Shown here in pieces: positions 1 to 12,088 of a DNA stretch of 64,000 nucleotides. Under the pieces are notes generated by a model. That model worked only from the letters and a program-made list of their open reading frames with translations. It did no database searches and was not told the origin of the DNA. The position numbers and the translations under genes are program-made. Origin of the DNA: Punica granatum (Eukaryota; Streptophyta; Magnoliopsida; Myrtales; Lythraceae); NCBI RefSeq assembly GCF_007655135.1, contig NC_045128.1, positions 37,480,811 through 37,544,810 of the forward strand, in the 5' to 3' direction. How positions within the stretch are numbered: position 1 is the first letter of the stretch; each line of letters starts with the position of its first letter.

Positions 1-498
1 TCGTCTTTTTTTTTTGGTTAAATAAGAAAGTTAGCCGTCGTAAATAAGCTAATATTGTTATAAAATATAATTAAAGAATAAAACAAATTAAAAGGCTACA
101 CAATTAGAGTTAGAAGTTAATGGGACACGTTGCGCAATTGGAAAAACTGACTGTGGAGAAATAATTTACACGGACAGACGATATAACAATCCAAATAGAT
201 TTTTATCAACTATTGAAGGTATTTTATCAATTAAAATATAAATTGATAAAATTAATTAAATAAGGAAAGTATTAGATGAAAGAAGACGTGACAGAGAAGA
301 AAGAGAGACGAAGTGGGAGAAAATTAAGGGAAGAGAGACGATACTTAGTTGGAGAAAGATAGAGCTTGGTGGGTAGTTGACAAAACTTTGAAATTACTAA
401 CATACCCATAACATTTTCATTATGCAGTGGTTATTAATTTGAACTGGCTTGAATTAGTTCAAGTGGTTCGGCATTTGTCAAGATTTTGAGTTTGAGTC
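1..498. other. AT-rich intergenic sequence, no gene seen
   Basis: No coding region is recognisable here. The stretch is AT-rich with purine-rich patches near 285-360. From about 430 it runs into a SINE-like sequence that continues into the tandem duplication starting at 499. Confidence 0.6.
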
Positions 499-620
499 CT
501 TATAAATATAGAAAATTCACGCTGGAAGAGTTTTACCTATTAGTGGATGGATCCGACTCGATTAGATTAATCGAGGCCCGATTTAACCTATGAATACCAA
601 TATTCGCACCGAAAAAAATT
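440..620 (+). repeat. SINE-like sequence (candidate), family 1
   Basis: A tRNA-like pol III A box pattern (TAGTTCAAGTG, matching TRGYNNANNNG) is followed about 35 bp later by a degenerate B box, then by a body containing AAAATTCACGCT and GAGTTTTACC. The body recurs at 3319-3440 (through the tandem duplication) and, more diverged, at 6366-6480 with its own A-like and B-like boxes. No poly-A tail or target duplication could be fixed, so this is a candidate only. Confidence 0.35.
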
Positions 621-844
621 TGTTTGTTCCATTTCTTATGGACATTTTTGGGATAATGAAAGTTACCCCAACTACCCTACTTTCCTCTTGTATAATATAG
701 ATATAGATATGGTTAATCAATTAAGCTATATCTATAGCAATGAACCGAGGGTGGGCTAGGTATGGTGATTAAATCTACCCACAACTTTTTCCTTCCCATA
801 AAGGTATGGTCGTTCATTAGGTAATGATTATGCTCTATTAGGTA

Positions 845-985
845 ATGATTATGCTCTATTAAAAGAGGGCATAGCGTAGTACCGTACACTCTTATCCGTT
901 AATCTGAAAGTCGTAGGTTTGATATTTAATGGGACTACTCATACTCCTATATTAATTATTTATGATTTCTCTTTTATTATACTTC
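845..985 (+). repeat. SINE-like sequence (candidate), family 2
   Basis: A second tRNA-like motif set (GTCGTAGGTTTGAT, resembling a B box) lies here, is repeated at 3640-3780 in the duplicated unit, and appears in reverse orientation near 5850-5945, where the box reads GTAGGTTCAACACC. Three copies in both orientations suggest a dispersed short element. The ends are not defined. Confidence 0.3.
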
Positions 986-1756
986 GCATTGGACCTCCTT
1001 TATAACTAAAAAAAAACCAACTATGTTCTCAAATATATCATTCTATATGTGTATATTGATCTCCATGTGACAGCGGGTCCACTCGTTCTTCCCCCAATCT
1101 ACATATATAAAGGCCAGACGATGTGGACCGGACTAGATGATATCAAAATGCTCCGTTTTAGAATAAATTTTTCTCGAACATTTTAGTTTTTAAAATGTTA
1201 AATTTTTTTTCAGTGTGAACTCTAGTTTTTGAAAGCCTAATTGAGCCCCGTCTAATTCAATCGAATTGGATCGGCCCACTAAATGATAAAACTCTTTTAG
1301 CATGAATTAAATTATTAAATTATTTAAAACTATCAAAAATACTTTTCGAAATCTTCTGTAATTATATACCAAAAAATCCTTTGGTAAAAAAAATCTTATG
1401 AAATTATCATAAAAAGAAAACATTTTTTTTTTTGTAAATTCTATTATAAATAGCAAAATCGTTTTCAAACGCGCGGCCCTACAATGACCCCTTACAATCT
1501 CTAGCATCAATTTCATTCCTAAATATCACAACTCTTAATTCACTGGGCAACTGAGGTACCGCTGCACGATGAATAAGTCTATGCATTACTGTCTACATTC
1601 AAGTATGGCTGCTGAGACCTTCATTCTTTAAATTTTTTTAGATAAAATCTTTAGATGCTGAACTTATTAGGTTCCATGCAAGAGAACACGAACTGTATAT
1701 TATTTGTTACACAAAATGTATATTATTGCTTGATACTAATGTTGGATGTAGAAGAA

Positions 1757-1965
1757 GTTGTTTGGCACGATATTGATGATGGGTGTCCTAGGTTGAATGT
1801 AACACAAACAATATATTATTTGTTTCACGGACTGATTATTTGAACAAGTTGTTTAGCATGATATTGATGATGATGGGTGTCCTAGGCTGAATGTAACACG
1901 AACTGTATATTATTTATTACAAGGACTGTATTATTTAAACAAGTTGTTCAGCATGATATTTTGTT
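1757..1965 (+). repeat. Minisatellite, about 93-bp unit, 2.3 copies
   Basis: Units begin at 1757, 1848 and 1943 (the last is partial), each starting GTTGTT and containing GGGTGTCCTAGG in the full copies. Less regular copies of the same words extend back to about 1690. It lies inside the 960-bp section missing from the second tandem unit. A 62-codon open frame here is simply the repeat read through. Confidence 0.7.
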
Positions 1966-3315
1966 ATGCTGAGTCAGCCTTTATTCTTTGTAGCTATCAT
2001 ATGCATTTCTTTATCAAAATTTTGTTCTTAATTTCTTTTCGAATTGGTGGAACTATTCTCTACAACACACCGGCTTTATGACTAGGATATATGTGAAAGC
2101 AAGGACGAGAATGGTTCCGCAAGATGGCATCAGAATGCTTTGTTTCTTAATGAAAATTTCTTGAATTTTTGAATTTTTTAATCGTTAAATCATTAATAAA
2201 TTAGTAAATTTAAAATATATTTACTTATGACATGTAAGATATCTTTACCTTTCCGGTTACAAGATAAAGATATTTTACATATTATAGATATATACATATA
2301 TATATATATATATAATGAAGTTATATATATTATATACGTTTCTATTTATATTATATAAGCTTTAATTTATATATATTATATATGTTTACATATACACATT
2401 TCTACAGTAGAGTGTGGTGGGCCGATTAGATGACGTATGAATCCCTCGGTTTTTTTTGAAACTTTTTATTTTTATATTAGTTTTTAATATAAACAGTTTG
2501 CTTTAATCTTTAAAAGATATGATAAAATCTGATTTTCTCTTTTTTTTGTAGTTTTTAAATTTTTATAATATATTTTATAAGAGTTATGTTTTTAAAAAAA
2601 TTAAAGATACATTAGACAAAACCAGAGTAAAATAGAGTATTTTTTAATTATTACATAAGATATTGTTATTAAAAATACTTAATTTAAAAAATCAAAGATT
2701 TATTTATTTAAAAATGAAATGAATATTTTTTTTTAAAATATCGATAAAATGTAATATTTTTGAAACTTTTTAGAAGATTTTATCATCTATATACAAATTT
2801 ATTAATTTAAAGATAGAATGAATATTTTTTATAAAATACAGATATAACAAAATGTTTTTGAATCTTCTTACAAGATTTTATAATTAATATAATATATATG
2901 ATAATCCTGAATTTTTTGTTTAAGATAAAATGTAATGTTTAATCATATAATTATTACTTTAAAATAAGAGTGTATTAATATATGTTTATTTATAAACAAA
3001 ATGCATTAATATATATTTCTTTTATATGTATATATATATAGTTGGGCCCACTACCTCTATTATAGGTTAATTTATGAATTTTTAAAAATAAATAATTTTT
3101 TTATTAAAAATTGATATAATATAATAATGCAAGTGTCTAATAAAGTTACTTGATCTTTCCCCCTGCAGCCGGCACGAAACCTCGTCGCCTACCCTTCGTA
3201 GTCGCTGATGGCTGCGGCACACCACATTCGGAAGCCATGACACGCCTTCCGCTCTTGATATTTTTGGTTTGTTAAGCATTCTAAAATCTCATATTAAAAA
3301 AAGTCAGAGCAAATT

Positions 3316-5129
3316 CTTATAAATATAGAAAATTCACGCTGGGAGAGTTTTACCTATTAGTGGATCGACCCGACTCGATTAGATTAATCGAGGCCCGATT
3401 GAACTTATGAATACCAGTGTTCGCACCGAAAAAAATTTGTTTGTTCCATTTCTTATGGACATTTTTGGGATAATGAAAGTTACCCCAACTACCCTACTTT
3501 CCTCTTGTATAATATAGATATAGATATTGGTTAATCAATTAAGCTATATATATAGCAATGAACCGAGGGTGGGCTGGGTATGGTGATTAAATCTACCCAC
3601 AACTTTTTCCTTCTCATAAAGGTATGATCTTGCATTAGGAAATGATTATGCTCTATTAAAAGAGGGCATAGCGCAATACCGTACACTCTTGTTCGTTAAT
3701 CTGAAAGTCGTAGGTTTGATACTTAATGGGGCTACTCATGCTCTATATTAATTATTTATAATTTCTCTTTTATTATACTTCGCATTGGACCTCCTTTATA
3801 ACTAAAAAAAAGAAACCAACTATGTTCTCAAATATATAATTCTATATGTGTATATTGATCTTCATGTGACAGCGATTCCACTCGTTCTTCCCCCAGTCTA
3901 CATGTATAAAGGCCGGACGAGGTGGACCAGGCTAGCTGATCTCAAAATGCTCCGTTTTAGAATAAATTTTTCTCGAACTTTTTAATTTTTAAAATGTTAA
4001 ATTATTTTTTTCAGTGTGAACTCTAGTTTCTGAAAGCCTAATCGAGCCACGTCTAATTCAGTCGAATTGGATCGGCCCACTAAATGATAAAACTCTCTTA
4101 GCATGAATTAAATTATTAATATATAGATATATACATCTATATATATATATATATATATGAAGTTCTATATATTATATACGTTTCTATTTATATTATATAA
4201 GCTTTAATTTATATATATTATATATGTTTACATATACACATTCCACAGTAGAGTGTAGTGGGCCGATTAGATGACGTATGAATCCCTCGTTTTTTATTGA
4301 AACTTTTTATTTTTATATTAGTTTTTAATATAAACAGTTTGCTTTAATCTTTAAAAGATACGATAAAATCTGATTTTCTCTTTTTTTTAGTTTTTAAAAT
4401 TTTATGATATATTTTATAAGAGCTAGGTTTTTAAAAAAATTAAAGATACTTTAGACAAAACCAGAGTAAAATAGAGTAAGTTTCTAATTATTACATAAGA
4501 TATTGTTATTAAAAATAATTAATTTAAAAAATCACAGATTTATTTATTTAAAAATGAAATGAATATTTTTTTTTGTAAAATATCGATAAAATGTAATATT
4601 TTTGATACTTTTTAGAAGATTTTATCATCTATATACAAATTTATTAATTTAAAGATAGAATGAATATTTTTTTATAAAATACAGATATAACAAAATATTT
4701 TTGAATCTTCATACAAGATTTTATAATTAATATAATATATGATAGTCTTGAATTTTTTGCTTAAGATAAAATGTAATGTTTAATCATATAATTATTACTT
4801 TAAAATAAGAGTGTATTAATATATGTTTATTTATAAACAAAATGCATTAATATATATTGGGCCCACCACCTCTATTATAGGTTAATTTATGAATTTTTAA
4901 AAATAAATAATTTTTTTATTAAAAATTGATATAATATAATAATGCAAGTGTCTAAAAAGTTACTTGATCTTTCCCCCTGCAGCCGGCACGAAACCTCGTC
5001 GCCTACCCTTCGTAGTCGCTGATGGCTGCGGCACACCACATTCGGAAGCCATGACACGCCTTCCGCTCTTGATATTTTTGGTTTGTTAAGCATTCTAAAA
5101 TCTCATATTAAAAAAAGTCAGAGCAAATT
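3316..5129. repeat. Tandem segmental duplication, unit 2
   Basis: Second copy of the unit at 499-3315, shorter because it lacks the 1316-2280 section and part of the AT microsatellite near 3030. The GC-rich island near the end (about 4970-5070) is the same as in unit 1. It ends at CTTATA (5130-5135), after which the sequence diverges. Confidence 0.8.
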
Positions 5130-5163
5130 CTTATATTTTTAAAGAGATTGTGTATCACTAACT

Positions 5164-5263
5164 ATATCACGCCTTGAGCCCCACGTTGGTTGTTCAAGTG
5201 ATAGATTTGAGATATATCACACCTTGAGCCCTACGTTGGTTGTTCAAGTGATAGATTTGAGAT
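5164..5263 (+). repeat. Tandem 50-bp direct repeat, two copies
   Basis: Two near-identical 50-bp units (5164-5213 and 5214-5263), each containing CCTTGAGCC and ACGTTGGTTGTTCAAGTGA. The surrounding words resemble LTR-retrotransposon non-coding sequence of plants, but no LTR pair was found. Nothing coding is seen from 5264 to about 6660. Confidence 0.65.
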
Positions 5264-6669
5264 TTATATGTAAAATTCGATGATCACATTATCAGCTAGA
5301 ACTTTATTGATGGGCTCATATTATTACATATGGTATTAAATGTGTCACTCAAAATTAAGCTAGCACTTATAAGTATCGGACTCATGGTTCAAATATAGAG
5401 ATCCTAGATCTCCCCTTACACAACTGATGTGGAACTCGGGGCATGATAACCCATCAACTTGTAATTGTCCATGCAAGCAAACCTTGAGTACTACAACTTA
5501 CTGATTTTGAACTTTAAAATTGAATATGGATCCAACTACTTATTTGCTGAAGAAATTTAATGTGCTCGCTCTTTCATTCTTTTATCCAAGATCCTTCCAA
5601 CAATTTCCTCTTTCCTATGTTTACACCAAAACGATTTTTCATTTTTGTTCGTAAATTGGGAATTCTACAATCAAAGTCTAAGTCAAGTGAACGAAGACAA
5701 AGTTTGGCGACCTACAAAATTATTATATAATAATAAGTAGAAGATAAGTAGGCCCAAATGTGAAAAGGAATCAGAGCTGTATAGCTTTTTTTTTTTAACA
5801 AAAGAGTCGATGTGTAGTATAAAGAAAGAAAAATTTTAATTAATTAGTAAATAGGCGTAGATAATCTCACTAGGTGTTGAACCTACGATTTTTAAATCAA
5901 TAGATACGAAATGAACGTAATTACGCTTCACTCTCTATAGCTTTTGCATGAGTGTAGGGGCTTTCCATAACCTTTCCTTTTCCACACCCATCAATTTCTT
6001 CCAATTACTCCTTACCACTTTTTCTTAACTTGCATAGAAAGAAGGGCAGAATTATTGGGGATGAACAGGAGCTTCATTTACATAAATTACAAAATTAGTT
6101 TTTCTAACGGTTATTGTTAGAGCTGCTTTTGCTCTGTCTTGAGGGTACTCGTCCTGCATTTTGCGGAAAAAGTGCGGTTTAGTGCTTTATTTATTTATTT
6201 TTTGCTGAGTATAGTTTACTGCTTTCTGGGATAATGCTTCAATTGCTCCTATTGATATAACGAGGGCATTGCTAAACTAAAAATGATTAGATATAACCAA
6301 ATATGGGTTTGGGTTGGTTTAAGTAATTAGACGCTTATTTTGTTTAAGTAAGGTCTCGAGTTCGAATACTTATGAATGCAGAAAATTCACGCTAGAAGAG
6401 TTTTACCTTTACTGAATCGACTATACTTATTGGACTAGTCGAAACCCAATTAGGATTCCGGATATCAGGGTTCACATAGAAAATGATTAGATTTCCATTT
6501 TTTGTGAATTAATTGTAGAATGTCGTGCTGTTGAAGCGGCAGCATAAAATATGAAATCGAGAAGATAAGATCATCACTCAACAGCAGACCACGTTAATCA
6601 TGTCTTAACAAAGTGCTCCTTTTCCTTTTCTTTTGCAGTGATTTCAAATGTTTTTCGTCAATAGAAACT

Positions 6670-7595
6670 TAGAGGTTATTTGATAACCCAAATTAAGTAC
6701 CGATTAATTTTTCAGTACTTAATTAAATTAAGCTTGTTTGGTAAATGCAACTTAAAACAACTTTATTTGATCAAGTCGAGTAAAAAACTGCACTGAAAAA
6801 AGTAAAAAATTTCTACTTTTTTTTGACTGAATGCGCTCGGCTGGAGGGTCTCTACTGTATTGCCCCTGATATTTTTTGTTCAAATTGAGGAGGGTAGGTC
6901 TAGGGAGATAGCGGAAGGGGGCGGTGGTGGCCTTAATCCCGGCCACCACCGCCACCATCTAGACCCCCGGATACCTTGGGATCTCAGGACTCACCGGCGG
7001 CCCTGATGGTTGCAGTGGTAGCCGGGATTAGGGCCACCACCGCCCCATCTCCTTTTTTCTATATTTTCGGTAGAATAGAGAAATGGGGAGATCGGGCGTA
7101 GTGGTGGCCTTAATCGCAGCCGCCAATGCGATAGATCAGGTCATCGACAACCTCAATGGTAGCCGGCAACCCCATGGATAGTTGACGACCTCGCCGATCT
7201 CCCCATCTCTCAATTCGATCGAAAACATAAAGATGGAAAGATCGAGGGATTACTCCGATTCTGACCTCCACCTCCCCAAACGAGGTCGTACTTGAGGTTA
7301 CAATCTTGTCTGCGCGCGTGATGACCGGGATAGGGGCCACCACTGCCCCCTTCCCCTTCTCCTCCTGCAGATCCCGATTCTTCTTTTCTTTTCCTTAATT
7401 TTCGAAAAAATTAATCTGCGCAAAAGTTGAAAGGAGGAAAGTATTATGGCTATTATGCAATTAGGATGTAATAATGTAAAAATTTTTAGAACTTATTTCA
7501 CCAAATAAAATCAACTTAATTGAATAAGAACTTATTTCACTCAACACTTCAAAATTCAGGACTTAAAATTAAGTGGAAACAAACACACTTAATTC
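6670..7595. mobile_element. Candidate non-autonomous DNA transposon with GC-rich core
   Basis: The two ends carry imperfect inverted sequence: TTTGATAACCCAAATTAAG near 6683 on the left, and on the right the complement of TTTAAGTCC/ACTTAATT words near 7545-7590. Between them is an abrupt GC-rich core (about 6880-7370). This core holds four degenerate copies of a GGGCCACCACCGCC-type motif. One copy is a perfect hairpin: GCGGTGGTGGCC at 6921-6932 against GGCCACCACCGC at 6941-6952. The short open frames in the core are by-products of this composition. The element class (perhaps hAT-like) and exact ends are inferred. Confidence 0.35.
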
Positions 7596-7599
7596 CTGT

Positions 7600-8826
7600 C
7601 TGGTCATAGTTTTTGGGATCTCATTCTCGACCAGGATTAGTGAACAGGAACTATACTTGTGTAGTTCAAGAATACATGGCAAGGCAATGGATTTCTTATC
7701 GTATGCCCCACACGGGAAGCTCAAATTTTGTGTTTAGAATACGTTAGGTTAGTGACCATTGAAATGTTACGTTGCAATCCGCATGAAGCTTCACAGACAG
7801 ATGGTTTACGTGCAACACATTAATTCCTAAGCTAATTGAGTTAATTCTATAGTCAAATGAAAATCATGGCTTTTTAGTTTCACCCACTAGTGCTATACAA
7901 TATTCTAAGAATTTAGAAAAATCCTTGTATACCTTATTTTCTTATAATATTCATCTTCTCTTTTTCTCCATGGATTTCATGTTCTATATAATTTTGAACC
8001 ACCGTGTCTATGAATGATGAGTGGTGTCTATTCGTAAAAAAAAGAGTGGTGTCTATTCATTATTTTAATTAATATTTTCTCAGATTGAATTTAAAGCCTT
8101 ACAGTGCATAAGAAAAAAGAAGATGAATATTGTAAGATAATAAGAAATAAGGACATTTTTAAATTCTTAGAATATTTTATGGGAGATAATCCTTGAAATT
8201 TTAATTGTATAAATTAACAATGCTAAGTCAAAGACGCAATGAGACTCAAAATATTTTCTTTTGTACTATAACGGTATAAATTCAATGTAATTTTTTTAAT
8301 TAAAATAGAGAATGGACACCACTTGATGTTTATCCTTTAAATTTATTTTTTTATGAACGTGAAATTCATGGAGAAAAAAGGAAGATGAATGTTGTACATA
8401 AGTGAAGATATACAAGGACTTTTGTATATTCTTAGATTATTGTATAACAATATTGCCTTATAGAATTGTGGTTGAACTAGAAAGTTAAAGTCTTTATAAA
8501 TAAAGCAATATTGTTATAACATTATAATTTTAAAGAACAAATTAAAGGACTAACACCACTAGAGTTAAGAGTTAATGCAACATGTGGTGCAATTTGCAAA
8601 GCCGACGGTGGATGGTATAAAAATCCAAAATCTATACCTATAGGAGAAAATTATAAAAAATTATTGTATTTTCTAGAAATTATAAACGGACAAGAAAAAG
8701 TCATAAATTGCCGGGTGTAGCGTGTAGCATGGGTAATGCGTCTTGTGTATGTATATATATATATGTGCGCGCGCGCGCGCGTATATAGCTTAATTGAACT
8801 ATATGTATAGCTTAAATGATTAACTG

Positions 8827-8871
<45 letters not shown>

Positions 8872-9320
8872 TTAATTAAACAACCGGATCGCTTTGTGTT
8901 TATTCACAGTGGGGCTGATATCAGATACTTTTTGCAGCAACTCGATTGGTTCGGATTAAGAAGGTGGGCTTTTCCAATGATGCGATAACCTCCAAATTAA
9001 CAATACAGCGATCAAGAAACGTTCATAGGTGAACGAGCGTGTTAGAGGGATAGGGAAATGAGAAATAAAGAGGCACATATGTTCACTTCCTACGCCACTA
9101 CACCACCGCTGAATAATCATTCTGTACCGCAGAAAGTTGAAATAGGGAGAGACCATGACGTGAATGGAAGCCTTTTTTGCTTCCGTCATCGAGCATGACG
9201 ATGTAGTTGATTCCATTGGAGGACTCAACTTTTAGACTTTCTTTTTGTTGATATTACAGACGTATAAAATTCCTAAATATGTGTATAGAGATAACGAGCT
9301 AATCTATAATTTAAAGAAGT
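7600..9320. other. Upstream spacer of ANK-PGG gene 1; duplicated at 40.7-41.9 kb
   Basis: No gene is seen. From about 7890 the sequence is paralogous to 40750-41940, the region upstream of the second intact ANK-PGG gene, and its first part also matches 29945-30026. A short block around 9000-9110 is absent from the other copy. The compound microsatellite at 8748-8870 is annotated separately. Confidence 0.6.
8748..8870 (+). repeat. Compound microsatellite (AT)n-(GC)n-(AT)n-(AG)n
   Basis: Alternating purine-pyrimidine runs: AT steps, a GC-only run (8766-8781), further AT steps at 8831-8846, then a GA run to about 8870. The paralogous site at 41588-41690 has TG and AT runs but no GC or AG run, so the locus is length- and type-variable. 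Alternating GC/AT runs of this sort can adopt non-B structures. Confidence 0.85.
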
Positions 9321-9328
9321 TATAAATA
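9321..9328 (+). promoter_or_regulatory. Probable TATA box of ANK-PGG gene 1
   Basis: TATAAATA occurs 228 bp upstream of the chosen ATG and just before a stretch conserved with the second gene (TCAGGT then ACCCTTACACTTCCCAC). A start of transcription near 9350 would give a 5' leader of about 200 bases. The equivalent position in gene 2 (about 41947) reads GATAAATA, so its first base differs. Confidence 0.45.
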
Positions 9329-9548
9329 CCCCCTCAGGTGACCCTTACACTTCCCACAAAAGTTTAGCGTGAGTAAAGTAAAGCTTAGTCTGCGGTCTGA
9401 TAGTTGTGTCCAGACTTGCCTGGCATCCTGATCGATCTAACGAGTGAGTTAACGAGGGTGGTCGATCAGCTCCTGCTTCGCTTCGTGGCGGCATTCTTAA
9501 ATTCCCTGCCACAAATTAAAGAAACAGCTACATATCAAAGCCATTCAA

Positions 9549-11351
9549 ATGATGCAGAAGTCAGAGATGGCAGGCGGTAGTAGTAGCCCCGGCTCCGTAC
9601 TGCCAGGAAACCGCTCCACACCAGCTGCAGCTCTCTATGACGCAGCAATTGCGGGTTCAGTTGCCGCCCTAGACGATTTGCTCAAACAATATGGGAAGGT
9701 AATACTCCATCGAGTTTCACTGACATCATTTGCAGAATCTCCCCTGCACTTGGCTGCTCTTATGGGCCACCTCAAGTTCTCGAAACGGCTCCTCGAGCTC
9801 AGACCCGAGCTTGCCTCAGAGCAGGACTCGGAGAAATGCACCCCTCTCCACTTGGCAGCAGCAAATGGCCACCACCAGATCGTAAAGGAGCTGCTGAAAG
9901 CAAACGGAAAGGCCTGTCTCATCCAAGACCAAGAGGGAAGGGTCCCGCTCCACTTGGCAGCCATGAGAGGGCGGATCCCGGTGGTCCAGGAGCTCTTGAA
10001 GTCGGCACTTGCGCAGGAGTCTGTGAAGAAGAAGGTCGATGATGGAGATAGCATTCTCCACCTGTGTGTGAAGTACAACCATTTGGAGATCCTCAAACTC
10101 GTGCTGAGTTCGACCGGTGATGATGGGGAGGTCCTGAAGATGACCGATTTCCATGGCAACACTATCTTGCACTTAGCTGTGATGCTGAAGCAGATAGAGG
10201 TACCGTAGCGCGCGCGCACATATGGATATATATATATATATATAGATCTTTCCAGCTATACTTATGTACTTTATAATGATTCTGTCAATCTGATAAATGA
10301 AGTATATATGTGTACGTATGTATGTATGTATGTATGTATGTATATCACCTTACGCACTATTAAGTCTATAATTGATTGGCTGATGGGTTGACGGCATACG
10401 CAGATGGTGAGATTCTTGCTTGGGTTACCAAGAGTGAGGACAGAAGTAATTAACATCACGAACGGGATGGATTTCACAGTACTGGATGTACTAAACCACT
10501 CCCCCAAAGACTTCAAGAGCCTGGAGATTCGAGAAACCCTAGCTGCAGCCAGAGCCAGAGCTGGAGCTGGAGCTGCAGCTGAGACTGTTGTGCTTCGACC
10601 ACGTCTAACCCGAGGTGCCGCAAAGAGGGATGTAGATGGAGCAGTAGAAGTACCTGCGGAGGCACAAGTCCCAGCCCCAAAGGCATGGAAGACACGGGTG
10701 TGGCACTTTGTTAAGCAGATCATGGAATACAGAGGGGATTGGATGAATGACACAAGGGGGTCCCTGATGACGGTGTCCAGCATCATCGCAACCTGCACCT
10801 TCCAGGCAGCGATTGCACCCCCAGGTGGTGTATGGCAGAACGACACCACTACGGCCATAGGGGGTGCCTGCAGCAACAGCAGAGTGTGTGTTGCCGGGAC
10901 CGCGGTGCTTGCTCACTACTACCCTGGCACGTACTTCGACTTCATGAAGTACAGCATGGTCTCATTCCTCGGGTCACTTGTGGTCTTGTTCCTGGTCATA
11001 AGTGGGTTCCCGCTGAACAACAAATTCTGCCTATGGTTCTTGTCACTAGTCATGAGTGGAACAGTCGTCTTCCTTGGTTTCACCTTCTTCGCAGCCATGA
11101 CTCTGGTGGTCCCCGGTGGCATTATAGCCAGTTATACCAAGTTCAAGAATGATTTATACATCGTGTGGGCAGTGACGGCAGGTATTGTCGGCCTCTTCCT
11201 TTTCGCCCGCATGTGGTCCTGGTTGGAGCGCTTCAAGAACAAAGATGGCTGGACGTGGTTACTCGTAGTAGATTCCTGCGCACACTGGAAATCGCATCGA
11301 GCTGATTCCAGCGGCCGTGCTAGCAAGCCAGAACCAGAACCATTATGTTAA
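9549..11351 (+). CDS. Ankyrin-repeat/PGG membrane protein, intact gene 1 (two exons)
   Basis: Two exons, 9549-10199 and 10404-11351, are joined by a 204-bp GT-AG intron (donor GAG|GTACCG, acceptor ACGCAG|ATG), giving 532 residues. Residues 27-217 hold ankyrin repeats with clear TPLHLAAxxG-type cores (about 64-73, 98-107, 132-139, 168-175 and 204-212). The last repeat runs across the splice junction into a leucine-rich FLLGLPR segment. After a basic, Ala/Arg-rich linker, the PGG domain follows: membrane spans near 337-357, 401-421, 426-449 and 468-488, with the diagnostic PPGGVW at 356-361. Plant proteins of this architecture (ACD6, ITN1 and BDA1 families) sit in membranes and act in defence or stress signalling; that role here is inferred. 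The ATG follows stops in frame, and the paralog at 42177 starts at the same place. The antisense open frames are shadows. Confidence 0.88.
10316..10342 (+). repeat. GTAT microsatellite in the intron of gene 1
   Basis: About seven GTAT repeats within the 204-bp intron. The intron of the paralogous gene at 42828-42996 has lost or never had this run, and it is 35 bp shorter. Confidence 0.85.
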
Positions 11352-12088
11352 GAGTGGAGTATCTACAGATGAGTATCTACAATGGAAATATATATAACCT
11401 ATACCTAGCCAGGGAAGAATTTAAGCGCATATATAGGCCAATAATATACATGTAATTCGTCACCGTATTTTAAATATATATATATATATATATATATATG
11501 CATCTAGTACAAGAATTAAAAAGGGCATGGGAAGTCTTACTTGCAAGGATTGAAATTTGAGACTTCCCACAGACATATATACACACGTATATATGTACCA
11601 TATTCCAAAGTAATCCACACATAATTTCCATTGTTAATTATTATTTTTGAAGGTGAAAAAATCTCGAAACTGGAGAAAATCCTAATGGTTTGTTAGCACA
11701 TTAGGGGTTGTCGTGCCGCTTTCATGTACATATCATAAAGGGTGTCTGCATATGCACTTCCCCTACAATGGCCGGCCTCTCTCCAATGAATATTTCAATA
11801 TGTATATATTCCAATAGCCTTTAATTAAAAAGGGAATGTTTAATAAGAAATATGTCAAGGGCCGGTCAACAGTAATCAGATCACTTCGTTATCCTGAACA
11901 GCTTTTTGTTACAGTCGATATAGCCTCTGACATAAAGATTCGGATGTATATACCACAATGTTTTATATTCTCCTGCTCAAGGGAGAACCCTTTACAATGA
12001 TTCAACGTTACATGGTAACTGTCCTGAATGAGGCAAACTGATCTTCGTTGGTGAATAATCATTGGAGACATGAAGTCATATAATTAAT
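11352..12088. other. 3' flank of gene 1, duplicated spacer
   Basis: No gene is seen. The stretch matches 43807-44750 downstream of gene 2 (which contains an extra MITE) and 28190-28870 downstream of a truncated PGG copy. It contains an AT microsatellite near 11470-11500 and a conserved AATTATTATTTTTGAAGG segment. No polyadenylation signal can be singled out with confidence. Confidence 0.6.

Larger units (their letters stand above)
499..3315. repeat. Tandem segmental duplication, unit 1
   Basis: Positions 499-1315 and 2281-3315 recur almost unchanged as 3316-4116 and 4117-5129. The hexamer CTTATA lies at the start of unit 1 (499-504), at the unit 1/unit 2 joint (3316-3321) and at the far end (5130-5135). 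That is the signature of a tandem duplication at short microhomology. Unit 1 has about 960 bp (1316-2280) that unit 2 lacks. Each unit ends in the same short GC-rich island, inside an otherwise AT-rich non-coding sequence. I see no gene in the unit. Confidence 0.8.

Noticed and set aside
440..520. tRNA gene
   Set aside because: A and B box patterns are present but no cloverleaf with an acceptor stem can be drawn, so a SINE-type sequence is more likely.
3082..3279. Identical short reverse open frame at 3082-3279 and 4887-5093 as a conserved small protein
   Set aside because: Identity is explained by the tandem duplication. There is no independent copy and no start or promoter evidence.
9635..10219. 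Long antisense open frame over ankyrin exon 1 (and its twin at 42263-42790)
   Set aside because: Both are mirror images of a GC-rich, codon-biased exon. They end with the exon and share no known domain.
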